A stretch of 64,000 nucleotides of DNA from Mangrovactinospora gilvigrisea (lineage in GTDB: Bacteria; Actinomycetota; Actinomycetes; Streptomycetales; Streptomycetaceae): contig NZ_MLCF01000017.1 of the NCBI RefSeq assembly GCF_001879105.1, positions 34,736 through 98,735 on the forward strand. Direction: 5' to 3'. The notes below the pieces were generated by a model. That model saw only the letters and a program-made list of their open reading frames with translations. It was not told where the DNA came from and searched no databases. Each line of letters starts with the position of its first letter. Within the stretch, counting starts at the first letter, position 1. Below are positions 1 to 9,321 of this stretch, one piece after another. A program made the position numbers and the translations under genes.

Positions 1-146
1 GGGCAGGGGAGGCCCGGGGGCGGTTTGGAGGGTCCCCATGAACGTGGACGTCAAATTTCTCGGATCACGTGGATCGAGCCCCGGGGCCGGCGGGACGGGC
101 GGCGGTGGTCTTGTCCCCGGTGTCTACCGGCGCGTAGCGTCAACAC

Positions 147-614
147 ATGGGCCGTTGGACGTGGTTGAACGAATCCACCCTCACCCGGCTGGCCGCCGGT
201 GCGGCGGGCGTCCTGCTGGGCTGCGAGGCGTTCGCGCTGGCCGCCGGCGCGGCGGTGCTGGGGGTCGCGGCGGGCGACCAGCACATGAAGATGGGCCCGA
301 TCGGGGACGGGATGATCTCCGGGGGCGCCTGGGTGGGCGGCGGCATCGCCGCGGTGCTGCTGCTGCTCGTCGCCGTCCGGCTGATCCTGCTGGCGGTGCG
401 GCTGCGGCCGCTGCGCCGGATGGGGCGCATCGTCCTCGTCGCCAGCCTGGTCGTGCAGGCGCTGCTGGCGGCGTTCGCCTTCGGCGGCTCGGGCTGGACG
501 GCGTTCGGGGTGCTGGCGGTGGTGGTGCTGCTGATCGGGGTGGTGCTCTTCGCGGCGCCGCCGCCCGGGGCGGCGCGCGGACCGCGGGCGACGGCGGTCA
601 CCAGAGGTCGGTGA
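147..614 (+). CDS. small multi-pass membrane protein of unknown function
   Basis: A 155-residue protein with about four hydrophobic segments (roughly residues 13-40, 64-88, 93-115 and 122-142) and an Arg-rich hydrophilic tail, so an integral membrane protein. I recognise no family motif. The ATG at 147 follows a TAGCGT-like -10 hexamer by only a few bases, which suggests a leaderless or very short-leader transcript. Its last 17 bases overlap the 3' end of the convergent maf gene. It is reported from its hydrophobic profile and neighbourhood only. A longer reading frame running through the same bases from position 38 is a shadow without membrane character. Confidence 0.6.
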   Translation: MGRWTWLNESTLTRLAAGAAGVLLGCEAFALAAGAAVLGVAAGDQHMKMGPIGDGMISGGAWVGGGIAAVLLLLVAVRLILLAVRLRPLRRMGRIVLVASLVVQALLAAFAFGGSGWTAFGVLAVVVLLIGVVLFAAPPPGAARGPRATAVTRGR

Positions 615-1194
615 TCCGCACGTCCAGCTCGGCGAGGAGGCGGCGGAGCAGCGGCAGCGAGAGGCCGATGACATTGCCGGGGTCGCCGTCGATGCCGTCC
701 ACGAAGGGCGCGGCGTAGCCGTCCAGGGTGAACGCCCCGGCGACGTGCAGGGGTTCGCCGGTCGCCACGTACGCCTCGACCTCGGCGTCGTCCGGGGTGC
801 CGAACCGCACGGTGGTCGACGCGGTCTCGGCGGCGCGCCGCCCGGTGGCGGTGTCGATGACGCAGTGCCCGGTGCGCAGCACGCCGGTGCGGCCGCGCAT
901 GTCGCGCCAGCGGGCGCGGGCCTCGTCCGCGTCGGAGGGCTTGCCGAGGGCGGCGCCGTCCAGGTCCAGGACGGAGTCGCAGCCGACGACGAGGGCGTCG
1001 GCGGGCAGTTCGCCGTCGCGGGCGGCGACGGTCGCCGCCTTGGCGACGGCGAGGGCGAGGGCGAGCTCGCCGGGGGTCGGCGCGGTGATCGCATCCTCGT
1101 CCACCCCGCTGACCAGCACGTGCGGCCGCAGGCCGGCCTGCTTCAGCAGACCGAGCCGGGCGGGGGACTGGGAGGCGAGCACGAGGGGGCGCAT
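598..1194 (-). CDS. maf: Maf-family nucleoside triphosphate pyrophosphatase
   Basis: A 198-residue Maf/HAM1-superfamily protein. These enzymes hydrolyse non-canonical or modified NTPs (dTTP/UTP class) to the NMP and pyrophosphate in the cytosol. It has the N-terminal ASQSPAR substrate loop (residues 7-13), the VVGCDSVL acidic motif in the middle (around residue 70), and the GKP and [12 protein letters not shown] motifs typical of the family. The length is normal. It is the last gene of a minus-strand set running pccB, accE, small membrane peptide, maf, an order also found in other streptomycetes. A strong hairpin lies between the small peptide gene and maf, so maf may have its own transcript as well. 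Confidence 0.93.
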   Translation of the reverse strand: MRPLVLASQSPARLGLLKQAGLRPHVLVSGVDEDAITAPTPGELALALAVAKAATVAARDGELPADALVVGCDSVLDLDGAALGKPSDADEARARWRDMRGRTGVLRTGHCVIDTATGRRAAETASTTVRFGTPDDAEVEAYVATGEPLHVAGAFTLDGYAAPFVDGIDGDPGNVIGLSLPLLRRLLAELDVRITDLW

Positions 1195-1282
1195 GCGCTG
1201 ATGTTAATGGTCGGCGGGTGCGCGCCGTGCGGTGCGGGGACGCTTGCCGGGCGGCGGGCCGGCGGTGGCCGCTCGCGCGGTT

Positions 1283-1308
1283 CCCCGCGCCCCTTCGGGG
1301 GCGCGGGG
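1283..1308. terminator. GC-rich hairpin, dispersed-repeat type, after the small membrane peptide gene
   Basis: CCCCGCGCCCC and GGGGGCGCGGGG form a near-perfect stem around a TTC loop, directly after the stop of the minus-strand 46-residue peptide gene. There is no long U-run, as is usual in Streptomyces. The left shoulder (GCGCGGTTCCCCGCGCCCC) belongs to a repeat family also seen near 10.25 kb and 34.2-34.55 kb. Confidence 0.6.
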
Positions 1309-1309
1309 G

Positions 1310-1450
1310 TCAGGTGAGGATGACGAACAGGGCGACGGCCGCGGCGGCGATGAGGATGGGCCAGATCACCCGGAACAGCCTCAACTCGCGCAGCGATTCG
1401 GCGTCCACGAGCGCCTCCCGCTCGTGCTGCCGACGGTCGGACCACAACAT
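1310..1450 (-). CDS. 46-residue single-pass membrane peptide
   Basis: A short reading frame between accE and maf. The product starts MLWSDRRQHEREALVDAE, continues with a charged amphipathic stretch to about residue 27, then a hydrophobic C-terminal helix (about residues 28-45, starting VIWPILIAAAAV) and stops. The topology suggests a cytoplasmic N-terminus and a C-terminal membrane anchor. Its place in the pccB-accE-x-maf order, the clean transmembrane helix and the stop just before a hairpin support a real gene. A small morphogenetic membrane protein has, from memory, been described in this neighbourhood in Streptomyces, but I cannot confirm that this is its ortholog. It is easily missed by length-limited gene callers. 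Confidence 0.75.
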   Translation of the reverse strand: MLWSDRRQHEREALVDAESLRELRLFRVIWPILIAAAAVALFVILT

Positions 1451-1509
1451 GCTTCGATGGTCCGCCCGGCCGCCCTGGCCCCGCTTGAGTACGCCTACTC
1501 AGATCGCGG

Positions 1510-1722
1510 CTACCACGCGGACGACTTCCAGGCGCCCGCGCCGACCCGCGGCGTCCGCGTCATCGTGCGGGCGCGGTCCGTCCAGGCGGACGCCGGCGCC
1601 GGCGCGGGCGCCTCCGCCGCGGCGGCCGCGGCCGCCGCCCGGGCGGTGACCACGGCGAGCACCGCGGCCAGTTCCTCCGGCGTCGCGGCGCCCCGCTCGA
1701 TGCGGATGACCGGCTGACTCAT
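1510..1722 (-). CDS. accE: acyl-CoA carboxylase epsilon subunit
   Basis: A 70-residue protein. It has a conserved N-terminal helix (VIRIERGAATPEELAAVLAV), an Ala/Pro-rich low-complexity linker (about residues 28-45), and a Trp-rich tail ending GAWKSSAW, the hallmark of the actinobacterial AccE/PccE subunit. In the known family this subunit binds the beta subunit and boosts activity of the acetyl/propionyl-CoA carboxylase complex. It starts 11 bases after the pccB stop, so the two are almost certainly co-transcribed and translationally close. The low-complexity middle varies between species and is not a sign of damage. Confidence 0.9.
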   Translation of the reverse strand: MSQPVIRIERGAATPEELAAVLAVVTARAAAAAAAAEAPAPAPASAWTDRARTMTRTPRVGAGAWKSSAW

Positions 1723-1733
1723 CGCGGCACTCC

Positions 1734-3320
1734 TCACAGCGGGATGTTCCCGTGCTTCTTCGGCGGCAGCGACTCGCGCTTGGTGCGCAGCTGCCGCAGG
1801 GCCTTGACGACGTGCCGGCGGGTGTCGTGCGGCATGATCACCGCGTCGACGTAGCCGCGCTCGGCCGCCACGTACGGGTTGGCGAAGGCGTCCTCGTACT
1901 CGGTGATCAGCTCGTTGCGCAGCGCGTCCGGGTCCTGCGCGGCGGCCAGCGCCCGGCGGTTGAGGATGTTGACCGCGCCCTGCGCGCCCATCACCGCGAT
2001 CTGCGCCGTCGGCCAGGCGAGGTTGATGTCCGCGCCCAGGTTCTTGGAGCCCATCACCACGTACGCCCCGCCGTACGCCTTCCGCGTGATGACGGTGACC
2101 AGCGGCACCGTCGCCTCCGCGTACGCGTAGATCAGCTTGGCGCCGCGCCGGATGATGCCGTTGTACTCCTGGTCCGTGCCCGGCAGGAAGCCCGGCACGT
2201 CCACGAAGGTCAGCACCGGGACGTTGAACGCGTCGCAGAGCCGCACGAACCGCGCCGCCTTCTCGGAGGCGTCGATGTCCAGCGTCCCCGCGAACTGCAT
2301 CGGCTGGTTGGCGATGATGCCGACCGGGCAGCCCTCCACCCGGCCGAAGCCGGTGAGCACGTTCGGCGCGAAGAGCGGCTGGGTCTCCAGGAACTCGCCC
2401 TCGTCGACCACGGCCTCCAGGACCTGGTGCATGTCGTAGGGCTGGTTGGGGGAGTCCGGGATCAGCGTGTCCAGCGCGCGGTCGGTGTCGGCGAGGTCGA
2501 GGTCGGCCTCCTCGGGCTCGGACGGCGGCTCCGACATGTTGTTCGACGGCAGGTAGGAGAGCAGCGCCTTGACGTACTCCACGGCCTCCTTCTCGTCCGC
2601 CGCCATGTAGTGGGCGTTGCCGGAGACCGCGTTGTGGGTGCGGGCGCCGCCCAGCTCCTCGAAGCCGACCTCCTCGCCGGTGACCGTCTTGATGACGTCC
2701 GGGCCGGTGATGAACATGTGGGAGGTCTTGTCGACCATCACCACGAAGTCGGTGATCGCCGGGGAGTAGACCGAGCCGCCCGCGCAGGGGCCCATGATCA
2801 GGGTGATCTGCGGGACGACGCCGGAGGCCCGGGTGTTGCGGCGGAAGATCTCGCCGAACTGGGCGAGGCCGAGGACGCCCTCCTGGATGCGGGCGCCGCC
2901 GCCGTCGTTGATGCCGATGATCGGGTGGCCGTTGCGCACCGCGAAGTCCATCAGCTTGGTGATCTTCTCGCCGTGCACCTCGGCGGTGGAGCCGCCGAAG
3001 ACGGTGAAGTCCTGGGAGTAGACGCAGACCGGGCGGCCGTCGATGGTGCCGTAGCCGGTGACCACGCCGTCGCCGTACGGGCGGTTGGCGTCGATGCCGA
3101 AGTTGGTGGAGCGGTGCCGGGTGAACTCGTCCAGCTCCACGAAGGAGCCCTCGTCGAAGAGGAGGTCGATGCGCTCGCGCGCCGTCAGCTTGCCCTTGGC
3201 GTGCTGGCGTTCGACGGCCCGCTCGGACCCGGCGTGCACGGCCGCGTCGATGCGCCGCTGGAGGTCGGCGATCTTGCCGGCCGTGGTGTGGATATCGATA
3301 TCCGGCTCGGACTCGGGCAT
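1734..3320 (-). CDS. pccB: propionyl/acetyl-CoA carboxylase beta subunit (carboxyltransferase)
   Basis: A 528-residue biotin-dependent acyl-CoA carboxyltransferase. It transfers carboxyl from carboxybiotin to propionyl- or acetyl-CoA, giving methylmalonyl- or malonyl-CoA for lipid and polyketide synthesis. It has both crotonase-like halves, including [11 protein letters not shown], the oxyanion-loop glycines of [23 protein letters not shown] and the C-terminal [17 protein letters not shown]. The ATG at 3320 is preceded by TGGAG, and 528 residues matches the family; an upstream extension in frame is non-conserved and Arg-rich. It heads the pccB-accE operon and diverges from birA, whose product attaches the biotin this complex needs. 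The biotinylated alpha subunit is not in the window. Confidence 0.96.
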   Translation of the reverse strand: MPESEPDIDIHTTAGKIADLQRRIDAAVHAGSERAVERQHAKGKLTARERIDLLFDEGSFVELDEFTRHRSTNFGIDANRPYGDGVVTGYGTIDGRPVCVYSQDFTVFGGSTAEVHGEKITKLMDFAVRNGHPIIGINDGGGARIQEGVLGLAQFGEIFRRNTRASGVVPQITLIMGPCAGGSVYSPAITDFVVMVDKTSHMFITGPDVIKTVTGEEVGFEELGGARTHNAVSGNAHYMAADEKEAVEYVKALLSYLPSNNMSEPPSEPEEADLDLADTDRALDTLIPDSPNQPYDMHQVLEAVVDEGEFLETQPLFAPNVLTGFGRVEGCPVGIIANQPMQFAGTLDIDASEKAARFVRLCDAFNVPVLTFVDVPGFLPGTDQEYNGIIRRGAKLIYAYAEATVPLVTVITRKAYGGAYVVMGSKNLGADINLAWPTAQIAVMGAQGAVNILNRRALAAAQDPDALRNELITEYEDAFANPYVAAERGYVDAVIMPHDTRRHVVKALRQLRTKRESLPPKKHGNIPL

Positions 3321-3460
3321 CGGCGTGCACTCCAGACGGGGATGGGTACGTGGACTTCCTTCGACCTTCTGAGGGTAATCGCGCGATCTTGTCGGGACCC
3401 TGGTAGTCCCGCACCGAATCCTGGCCGCGCGTTCGTGGGAACGGCACAACCGCCACGCCC

Positions 3461-3466
3461 TAGGCT
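3461..3466 (+). promoter_or_regulatory. candidate -10 (TAGGCT) for a leaderless birA transcript
   Basis: TAGGCT ends eight bases before the GTG start of birA, and no Shine-Dalgarno sequence lies between. This is the arrangement of leaderless actinobacterial transcripts. The 153-bp spacer back to the pccB start must hold both divergent promoters. Confidence 0.45.
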
Positions 3467-3473
3467 TGACCCC

Positions 3474-4343
3474 GTGAACGGACCCTACTCCGACCTCGAC
3501 CGCCCCCCGCTGAACGCCGCGGGCCTGCGGCGAGCGCTGGTCGGCGGCGACTCACCCTGGACGTCTCTCGACGTGGTCGAGACCACCGGCTCCACCAACG
3601 CGGACCTCGTGGAGCGGGCCCGCGGGGGCGCGGCGGAGGGCGCGGTCCTTGTGGCCGAGTCACAGTCCGCCGGCCGCGGACGGCTGGGCCGCACCTGGAG
3701 CGCGCCGCCGCGTTCCGGGCTCCATGTCTCGGTGCTGCTGCGCCCGGGGACGGGCGCCGATCCGGTGGCGCCCGAGCGGTGGGGTTGGCTGCCGCTGCTC
3801 GCCGGGGCGGCGGCCGCGGAGGCGCTCTCCGCCGTCTCCGGGGCGGACGTCCGCCTCAAATGGCCCAACGACCTGCTGGTCGCCGTGGACGGGGAGGACC
3901 GCAAGACCGGCGGCATCCTCGCCGAGGCCGCCGGTCCTGCGGTCGTGGTGGGCATCGGCGTCAATGTCTCGCTCCGCCAGGAGGAGCTGCCGGTGCCGAC
4001 GGCCGGCTCGCTGGCGCTCGGCGGGGCGAAGGCGGCCGACCGCGATCCGCTGCTGCGATACCTGCTGCGGGCGCTGGCGGCGCGCTACCTGAGCTGGCGT
4101 CAGTTCGGCGGCGACCCCGAGGCGGGGCGGCTGCGGGAGGTGTACGAGTCGCACTGCGCGACGCTCGGGCGCCGGGTGCGGGCCGAGCTGCCGGGCGGGC
4201 GGACGCTCACCGGCGAGGCGGTCGGCGTGGACGGCGACGGGCGGCTGCTGATCGCCGAGGACGGGAGCGGTGACGGGCCGACGGCGGTGGACGCGGCGGA
4301 CGTGGTGCATCTGCGCGGCGAGGGCGGCGACTACGCCGGATAG
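3474..4343 (+). CDS. birA: biotin--[acetyl-CoA-carboxylase] ligase
   Basis: A 289-residue biotin protein ligase that makes biotinyl-AMP and transfers biotin to the carrier lysine of acyl-CoA carboxylases. Visible motifs are TTGSTNADL near residue 38, the biotin/ATP loop [11 protein letters not shown] near residue 67, and KWPNDLL plus KTGGIL in the core, with a C-terminal SH3-like segment. There is no N-terminal winged helix, so this is a class I, non-repressor ligase. The GTG start fits the homologous length; the longer frame upstream is antisense to pccB and has no family similarity. Divergent placement next to pccB/accE links it to its substrate complex. Confidence 0.94.
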   Translation: MNGPYSDLDRPPLNAAGLRRALVGGDSPWTSLDVVETTGSTNADLVERARGGAAEGAVLVAESQSAGRGRLGRTWSAPPRSGLHVSVLLRPGTGADPVAPERWGWLPLLAGAAAAEALSAVSGADVRLKWPNDLLVAVDGEDRKTGGILAEAAGPAVVVGIGVNVSLRQEELPVPTAGSLALGGAKAADRDPLLRYLLRALAARYLSWRQFGGDPEAGRLREVYESHCATLGRRVRAELPGGRTLTGEAVGVDGDGRLLIAEDGSGDGPTAVDAADVVHLRGEGGDYAG

Positions 4344-4403
4344 CGGGATCGTGGCCGGGCATGGCCGTGTCGGGTGTCGTTGCGCGGCTCCGACATGCGC
4401 AAT

Positions 4404-4425
4404 GCTGCAATCGCAGTGCTGCAGC
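4404..4425. other. small inverted repeat in the cyclase leader
   Basis: GCTGCA (4404-4409) and TGCAGC (4420-4425) form a 6-bp inverted repeat with a 10-base loop about 90 bases upstream of the cyclase ATG. It could be an operator half-site pair or a leader hairpin; no specific regulator is recognised. Confidence 0.3.
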
Positions 4426-4511
4426 GCGGACGCAACCACCGGGGCCGGAGGGGCGTCCGCATCGTGGGGCCGGACCGTACCGCGGAGCCCGGCGCGAGGC
4501 AGGGGCGAACG

Positions 4512-5750
4512 ATGATGACAGCCGGTGAGGGTGGCGAGGAGAACGCGGGGGCCGCGGGGGCCCCGGCGGGGTCCGGCGTTCCCGCGGACGCGCCCGGGGG
4601 CGAGTCGCCCGAGGTCGAGGCCGAGGCCGAGGCCGAAGGCGTCGGCGAGGAAGAGGTCGAGGAGGGGCCCCAGGTCTCGCATCTGTCGCTGGAGCTGGAG
4701 CAGCTGATCCTCGGCGCGCCCCGGCACTACACGCCCTTCCAGGCCGCGCGCGCCGCCGACGTCCCCATCGAGCTGGCCACCCGCTTCTGGCGGGCCATGG
4801 GCTTCGCCGACATCGGCCAGAACAAGGTGCTCACCGAGGCCGACGTGATCGCGCTGCGCCGGCTCGGCGGCATGGTCGAGGCCGGGCTGCTCAGCGAGGC
4901 GATGGCGGTGCAGGTCGCCCGCTCCACCGGGCAGACCACCGCGCGGCTCGCCGAGTGGCAGGTCGACACCCTGCTGGAGCAGCTGGTGGAGTCGCCCGAG
5001 CCCGGGATGAGCCGGGCCGAGGTGGCCTATCCGCTGATGGAGCTGATGCTCCCCGAACTGGAGCAGTTCCTGGTCTATGTGTGGCGGCGTCAGCTGGCGG
5101 CGGCGACCGGCCGGGTGGTGCAGTCCGACGACGCGGACACCGTGGACCGCCGGCTGGCGGTCGGCTTCGCCGATCTGGTCGGCTTCACGCGGCTGTCGCG
5201 GCGGATGGAGGAGGAGGAGCTCGGGGAGCTGGTCGAGGCGTTCGAGGGCACGGCCGCGGACATCGTTGCCGCTCACGGGGGCCGTCTGGTGAAGACGCTG
5301 GGCGACGAGGTGCTGTTCGTCTCGGAGGATCCGGTGACGGCGGCGGAGATCGGGCTGCGGCTGATCGAGAGCATGATCGGCGACGAGGCGATGCCGGCGC
5401 TGCGGGTGGGCATGGCGTTCGGCACAGTGACCGCGCGGATGGGTGACGTCTTCGGCACGACGGTGAACCTGGCGTCGCGGCTGACGTCGATCGCCCCCCG
5501 GGACTCGATGCTCGTGGACGGGGAGATGGTGGTGGCGCTGGAGAAGGCGTCGGCGGTGCCGCCGTCGGGGATGGTGCCGGCGGGCGAGGAGGCGGCGTCG
5601 GCGGCCTCGACGGCGGTCGAGGTCGACGCGGGCGAGGGAGCCGTCGAGGACCCGCGCTACCGGCTGCAGCCGATGTGGCGCCGCCCCGTCCGCGGGCTCG
5701 GTCTCGTCGAGCCCTGGCTCCTCACCCGCCGCGGGTCCCTCGCCGAGTAG
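4512..5750 (+). CDS. cya: class III adenylate cyclase with N-terminal regulatory domain
   Basis: A 412-residue protein. An acidic Gly/Glu/Ala-rich N-terminus (about 1-60) is followed by an all-helical regulatory domain (about 60-210) and a class III cyclase catalytic domain (about 213-350). The catalytic domain carries the two metal-binding Asp residues, D221 in FADLVGFT and D265 in TLGDEVLF, and the GTTVNLASRL substrate motif. It should make cAMP, which acts through CRP in germination and development in streptomycetes. Two adjacent ATGs (4512, 4515) follow an AGGGG ribosome site. Position after birA matches the S. coelicolor cya gene as I remember it. GTP use cannot be fully excluded by eye. 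Confidence 0.9.
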   Translation: MMTAGEGGEENAGAAGAPAGSGVPADAPGGESPEVEAEAEAEGVGEEEVEEGPQVSHLSLELEQLILGAPRHYTPFQAARAADVPIELATRFWRAMGFADIGQNKVLTEADVIALRRLGGMVEAGLLSEAMAVQVARSTGQTTARLAEWQVDTLLEQLVESPEPGMSRAEVAYPLMELMLPELEQFLVYVWRRQLAAATGRVVQSDDADTVDRRLAVGFADLVGFTRLSRRMEEEELGELVEAFEGTAADIVAAHGGRLVKTLGDEVLFVSEDPVTAAEIGLRLIESMIGDEAMPALRVGMAFGTVTARMGDVFGTTVNLASRLTSIAPRDSMLVDGEMVVALEKASAVPPSGMVPAGEEAASAASTAVEVDAGEGAVEDPRYRLQPMWRRPVRGLGLVEPWLLTRRGSLAE

Positions 5751-5753
5751 CCG

Positions 5754-6328
5754 CCGCCGCCCCTCCGCCCCGGCACCCCACCCGGGGCCGCCGCGGTCCC
5801 CACGTCGTCGGCAGCCAACGGCCCGTCACCCCCCGACGCCCCTACACTCCACGCGGCGCCAGCCCTGACCGCCGCGCCCGTCCTGACCGCCGCGGCGCTC
5901 CGCGCGCGGCTTGGGTGGCAGCCCGTCCACCCACTCCCGGAGCGCTTCGCGCGCAGGCCCCGGCCACGGATGGTCGCTTGGCTCGCTCCCACCGGACACC
6001 GCGGCGCTCCGCGCGCGGCTTCGGTGCCGATCCATCGCCGTGGTCGGAGTCCGCCCCACCCACGGCCGCGGCGCTTCGCGCGCCCCTGCCTGGCAGCGCT
6101 TGGGCCGCTCTCACCGATCCCCGCGGTGCCGCGCTTGCGGCGTTGGCGTCGGCCCACTCCCGCGGCGCTGCCGGCCATCGTTGGTGCTGGCACCGTGCCC
6201 ACCGGCCAGCGTCGCCCCGTCCTCGGAGGCGGCATCCTGCCCGCCCACTTCCGCGCGGGCCCGGCGGCTGCCGACGGCGCCGGCACCGGGGCGACGTCGG
6301 GTGGGGTGCCGGGGCTTTGGGGCGGCGG
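5754..6328. repeat. non-coding spacer bounded by 30-bp inverted repeats and filled with palindromic repeat units
   Basis: The 618-bp gap between cya and the enoyl-CoA hydratase has no credible gene. Its ends, 5754-5783 and 6299-6328, are inverted copies of one 30-mer with three mismatches. Inside, a unit close to CCGCGGCGCTCCGCGCGCGG recurs near 5890 and 5999, with degenerate copies near 5938, 6064 and 6161, each followed by unrelated sequence. The boundary 30-mer belongs to a dispersed family also present near 8.69, 28.57, 38.15-38.23 and 56.05 kb. Long reading frames exist on both strands but their products are Arg/Ala/Pro-rich noise. Confidence 0.6.
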
Positions 6329-6368
6329 ACAGTGACCACCGCGGCGAACGAGCGTTAACGTGGGCGGC

Positions 6369-7148
6369 ATGACGGACGAACCCCTGGTGTTGACGCGGCG
6401 TCACGGCAACGTCGCCGAGCTTGTGCTGAACCGCCCGCGCGCGCTGAACGCCGTGTCGACGGAGATGTCCGCGGCGCTGGTCGAGGCCACCGCGAGCCTC
6501 GCCGCAGACCACGCTGTACGCGCCGTCGTGCTCACCTCGGCCTCGCCGAAGGCGTTCTGCGTCGGCGCCGATCTCAAAGAGCGCAACGGCATGACGGACG
6601 CCGAACTCGCCCGCCACCGCCCCGCCTCCCGCGCCGGCTACGCGAGCGTCCTCGCGCTCCCCGTCCCCGCCGTCGCCGCCGTGCACGGCTACGCCCTCGG
6701 CGGCGGCTTCGAGCTCGCCCTCTCCTGCGACCTGATCGTCGCCGACGCCACCGCCGTCGTCGGCCTCCCCGAGGTCAGCGTCGGCGTCATTCCGGGAGGA
6801 GGCGGCACCCAGCTGCTGCCCCGCCGGGTCGGCGCCGCCCGCGCCGCCGAGCTGATCTACACCGCCCGCCGCGTCGAGGCGGACGAGGCCCGGGAGCTCG
6901 GCCTCGTCGACCACCTCGTCCCCGCGGGCGAAGCCCGCAGCGCCGCGCTGGAGCTCGCCGAGCGGATCGCCGCGAACTCACCCGTCGGCCTGCGCGCCGC
7001 CAAGCGCGCCCTCCGGCTGGGCCAGGGCCTCACCCTGGACGCCGGCCTGGAGGTCGAGGACGCCGCCTGGCACGCCATCGCCTTCTCCCCGGACCGCGCC
7101 GAGGGCGTCGCCGCCTTCAACGAGAAGCGCAGGCCGCGCTGGCCGTGA
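6369..7148 (+). CDS. enoyl-CoA hydratase/isomerase family protein
   Basis: A 259-residue crotonase-fold enzyme, probably hydrating trans-2-enoyl-CoA in fatty-acid or branched-chain amino-acid breakdown. It shows NRPRALNAV at the N-terminus, the first oxyanion-hole loop [11 protein letters not shown] (about residues 62-72), the second oxyanion motif [16 protein letters not shown], and [17 protein letters not shown] with the expected catalytic Glu. The C-terminus ends [10 protein letters not shown], typical of the family. The ATG at 6369 is preferred over an upstream GTG because it begins the conserved domain. The exact substrate cannot be read from sequence. It probably has its own promoter at the end of the repeat-rich spacer. 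Confidence 0.92.
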   Translation: MTDEPLVLTRRHGNVAELVLNRPRALNAVSTEMSAALVEATASLAADHAVRAVVLTSASPKAFCVGADLKERNGMTDAELARHRPASRAGYASVLALPVPAVAAVHGYALGGGFELALSCDLIVADATAVVGLPEVSVGVIPGGGGTQLLPRRVGAARAAELIYTARRVEADEARELGLVDHLVPAGEARSAALELAERIAANSPVGLRAAKRALRLGQGLTLDAGLEVEDAAWHAIAFSPDRAEGVAAFNEKRRPRWP

Positions 7149-7227
7149 CCGCCGGGCGGCGGTGACTCTCTGCCACGCAAGTCCGTATTTATCCCGCTAC
7201 CAGCGGGTCCGCGCATACGCTGGACGT

Positions 7228-8664
7228 ATGAGCGAGGATCGGCTGCGCGCCGTGGTCCGGATGGCGCAGGCCATGGCGGCGGCGCCCGACGGCCTGGACG
7301 TGGCGCGGGTGGCGGCGGACCACGCCCGGGTCGCCCTGGACGCCTCGATGGCCGCCATCTCCACCTGGGACCGCGCGCAGGGCCGGCTCCGCATCCTGGT
7401 CAACGACGGCGATCTGGCGGCCGGCGAGGAGCCGCTGCCCGCCGACGAGTCCTACCCGGTCGCGCACTTCCCGGAGATCGCCGAGGACGGCCCCAACGGC
7501 CCGCTGCCCCGCGCCTGGATCGAGACCACGGAGGGTGACGGCCCCCGCGCCGCCGGGCTGCGCAGCCGCGGCCGGTGCTGCTGCGTGGTGGCCCCCGTCC
7601 TGCTGGAGGGCCGGGCCTGGGGCGAGCTGTACGCCGCACGCAAGGCCGGAGCGCCTCACCTGAACTCGGCGGACGCGGAGTTCGCCGCGGTGCTCGCCGG
7701 GCAGGTCTCGGCGGGCCTGGCGCAGACCGAGCGGCTCGCCGCGGTGCGGCGGCTGGCCTTCACCGATCCGCTCACCGGGCTGGCGAATCGGCGCGCGGTG
7801 GACGGCCGGCTGGCGGAGGCGGTGCGGCGCCATGTGGAGGAGGGCTCGCCGGCCGGGCTGATCGTCTGCGACGTCAACGGGCTGAAGCGGCTCAACGACG
7901 AGCGCGGCCACGAGGCGGGCGACCGCATGCTGGAACGGTTCGCCGATCAGTTGTCGCTGGTCGCGGCGACGCTGCCGGGCGCGCTGGCGGCCCGGTTGGG
8001 CGGCGACGAGTTCTGCGTGGTGGTGGACGGCGCGCCGGCGGACGAGGTGGTGCGCGCGGCGGAGGAGGTCTGCCGGGCCGCCCTCCGCTTCCCGGAGGGG
8101 GAGGGGGTGGCCTGCGGGGTGGCGTCCACCGAGGATCCGGTGGGCCCGGTGGAGAGCCCGGCGCGGCTGTTCCGGCTGGCGGACGCGGCGCAGTACCGCG
8201 CAAAGGCCGCGCGGTCGGCGCGTCCGGTGGTGGCGGGACGGGGCGAGCGGGCGGCGGCGGTGCTGCGGCTGGCGTCGGCGGAGGCGCCGGTGGTGAGCGA
8301 GGCCCGGGACCGGCGGCGGTTCCGCGGGGTGCGGGTGCACGGGGCGGACGCGGGCCGGCTGCTGGACGCCGGCCTGGCGGCGATGGACGCGGTGGACGGG
8401 GCGGGGGCGCGGCTGGCCGCGGTGGCGGAGACGGTGGGGCGGATGTCGGACGCGGCGGCGTGGGAGGTGCGGGAGGGGGAGGCGGTGCGGGACGCGGCGG
8501 TGCAGCGGCCCGCACCGGTGGAGGGCGGCGCGTACCCCGTGGTGGCGTCGGGTTCCGGGGGCGGCTGGACGGTGCGGGTGATGGGCGACGAGCGGGCGGT
8601 GGGGGTGCGCGAGTTGGGAACGGTGCTGCGCGTGCTCGTCGCCGCCGCGGTGGTGCCGCCCTGA
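7228..8664 (+). CDS. GAF-GGDEF diguanylate cyclase
   Basis: A 478-residue cytosolic protein. An N-terminal GAF-like sensor (about 15-170) with a Cys-rich patch (SRGRCCCVV) is joined to a GGDEF domain (about 175-335) whose A-site is intact, RLGGDEFC at residues 256-263; a C-terminal region of unknown fold (about 345-478) follows. It should condense two GTP to c-di-GMP, the signal that controls BldD and development in streptomycetes. I see no RxxD inhibitory site upstream of GGDEF, so product feedback inhibition may be absent. Position downstream of cya and an enoyl-CoA hydratase resembles the S. coelicolor CdgE locus, from memory. The ATG at 7228 was chosen over a GTG 66 bases upstream. Confidence 0.88.
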   Translation: MSEDRLRAVVRMAQAMAAAPDGLDVARVAADHARVALDASMAAISTWDRAQGRLRILVNDGDLAAGEEPLPADESYPVAHFPEIAEDGPNGPLPRAWIETTEGDGPRAAGLRSRGRCCCVVAPVLLEGRAWGELYAARKAGAPHLNSADAEFAAVLAGQVSAGLAQTERLAAVRRLAFTDPLTGLANRRAVDGRLAEAVRRHVEEGSPAGLIVCDVNGLKRLNDERGHEAGDRMLERFADQLSLVAATLPGALAARLGGDEFCVVVDGAPADEVVRAAEEVCRAALRFPEGEGVACGVASTEDPVGPVESPARLFRLADAAQYRAKAARSARPVVAGRGERAAAVLRLASAEAPVVSEARDRRRFRGVRVHGADAGRLLDAGLAAMDAVDGAGARLAAVAETVGRMSDAAAWEVREGEAVRDAAVQRPAPVEGGAYPVVASGSGGGWTVRVMGDERAVGVRELGTVLRVLVAAAVVPP

Positions 8665-8666
8665 AC

Positions 8667-8705
8667 CCCGGCACCGCCCCGGCCCCCGGGTGGTGCCGGG
8701 GGCTG
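8667..8705. terminator. convergent terminator hairpin, dispersed-repeat type
   Basis: CCCCGGCACC and GGTGCCGGGG form the stem between the convergent GGDEF and PPOX genes. The sequence at the GGDEF stop (GCCGCCCTGAACCCCGGCAC) recurs almost exactly after the lactonase gene near 28.57 kb. Confidence 0.65.
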
Positions 8706-8720
8706 AGGGGCGGCAGGGGG

Positions 8721-9182
<462 letters not shown>

Positions 9183-9321
9183 GCACCGCACCTTAATCCC
9201 CGCCCCCATTACCGACGCTTTCTAACCCCGCGTCAGATCGATCGGCGCCCGGACGAACAACGCATAAACTGCGCACCGGGTCGCACACACGCACGGCCGC
9301 ACCAACGATTGGGGATCATCC

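Noticed and set aside
38..718. A 226-residue plus-strand reading frame at the window start
   Set aside because: It overlaps a better membrane protein frame and the maf gene; its product is Gly/Arg/Ala-rich with no domain, as GC-rich shadows are.
5657..6370. Several 150-240-residue reading frames on both strands between cya and the enoyl-CoA hydratase
   Set aside because: All frames are open because of repeats and GC content; products are Arg/Pro/Ala noise and there is no ribosome site.
9183..9321. A riboswitch before the YceI gene
   Set aside because: The 139-bp spacer has no recognisable conserved aptamer core; it is long enough for two divergent promoters only.
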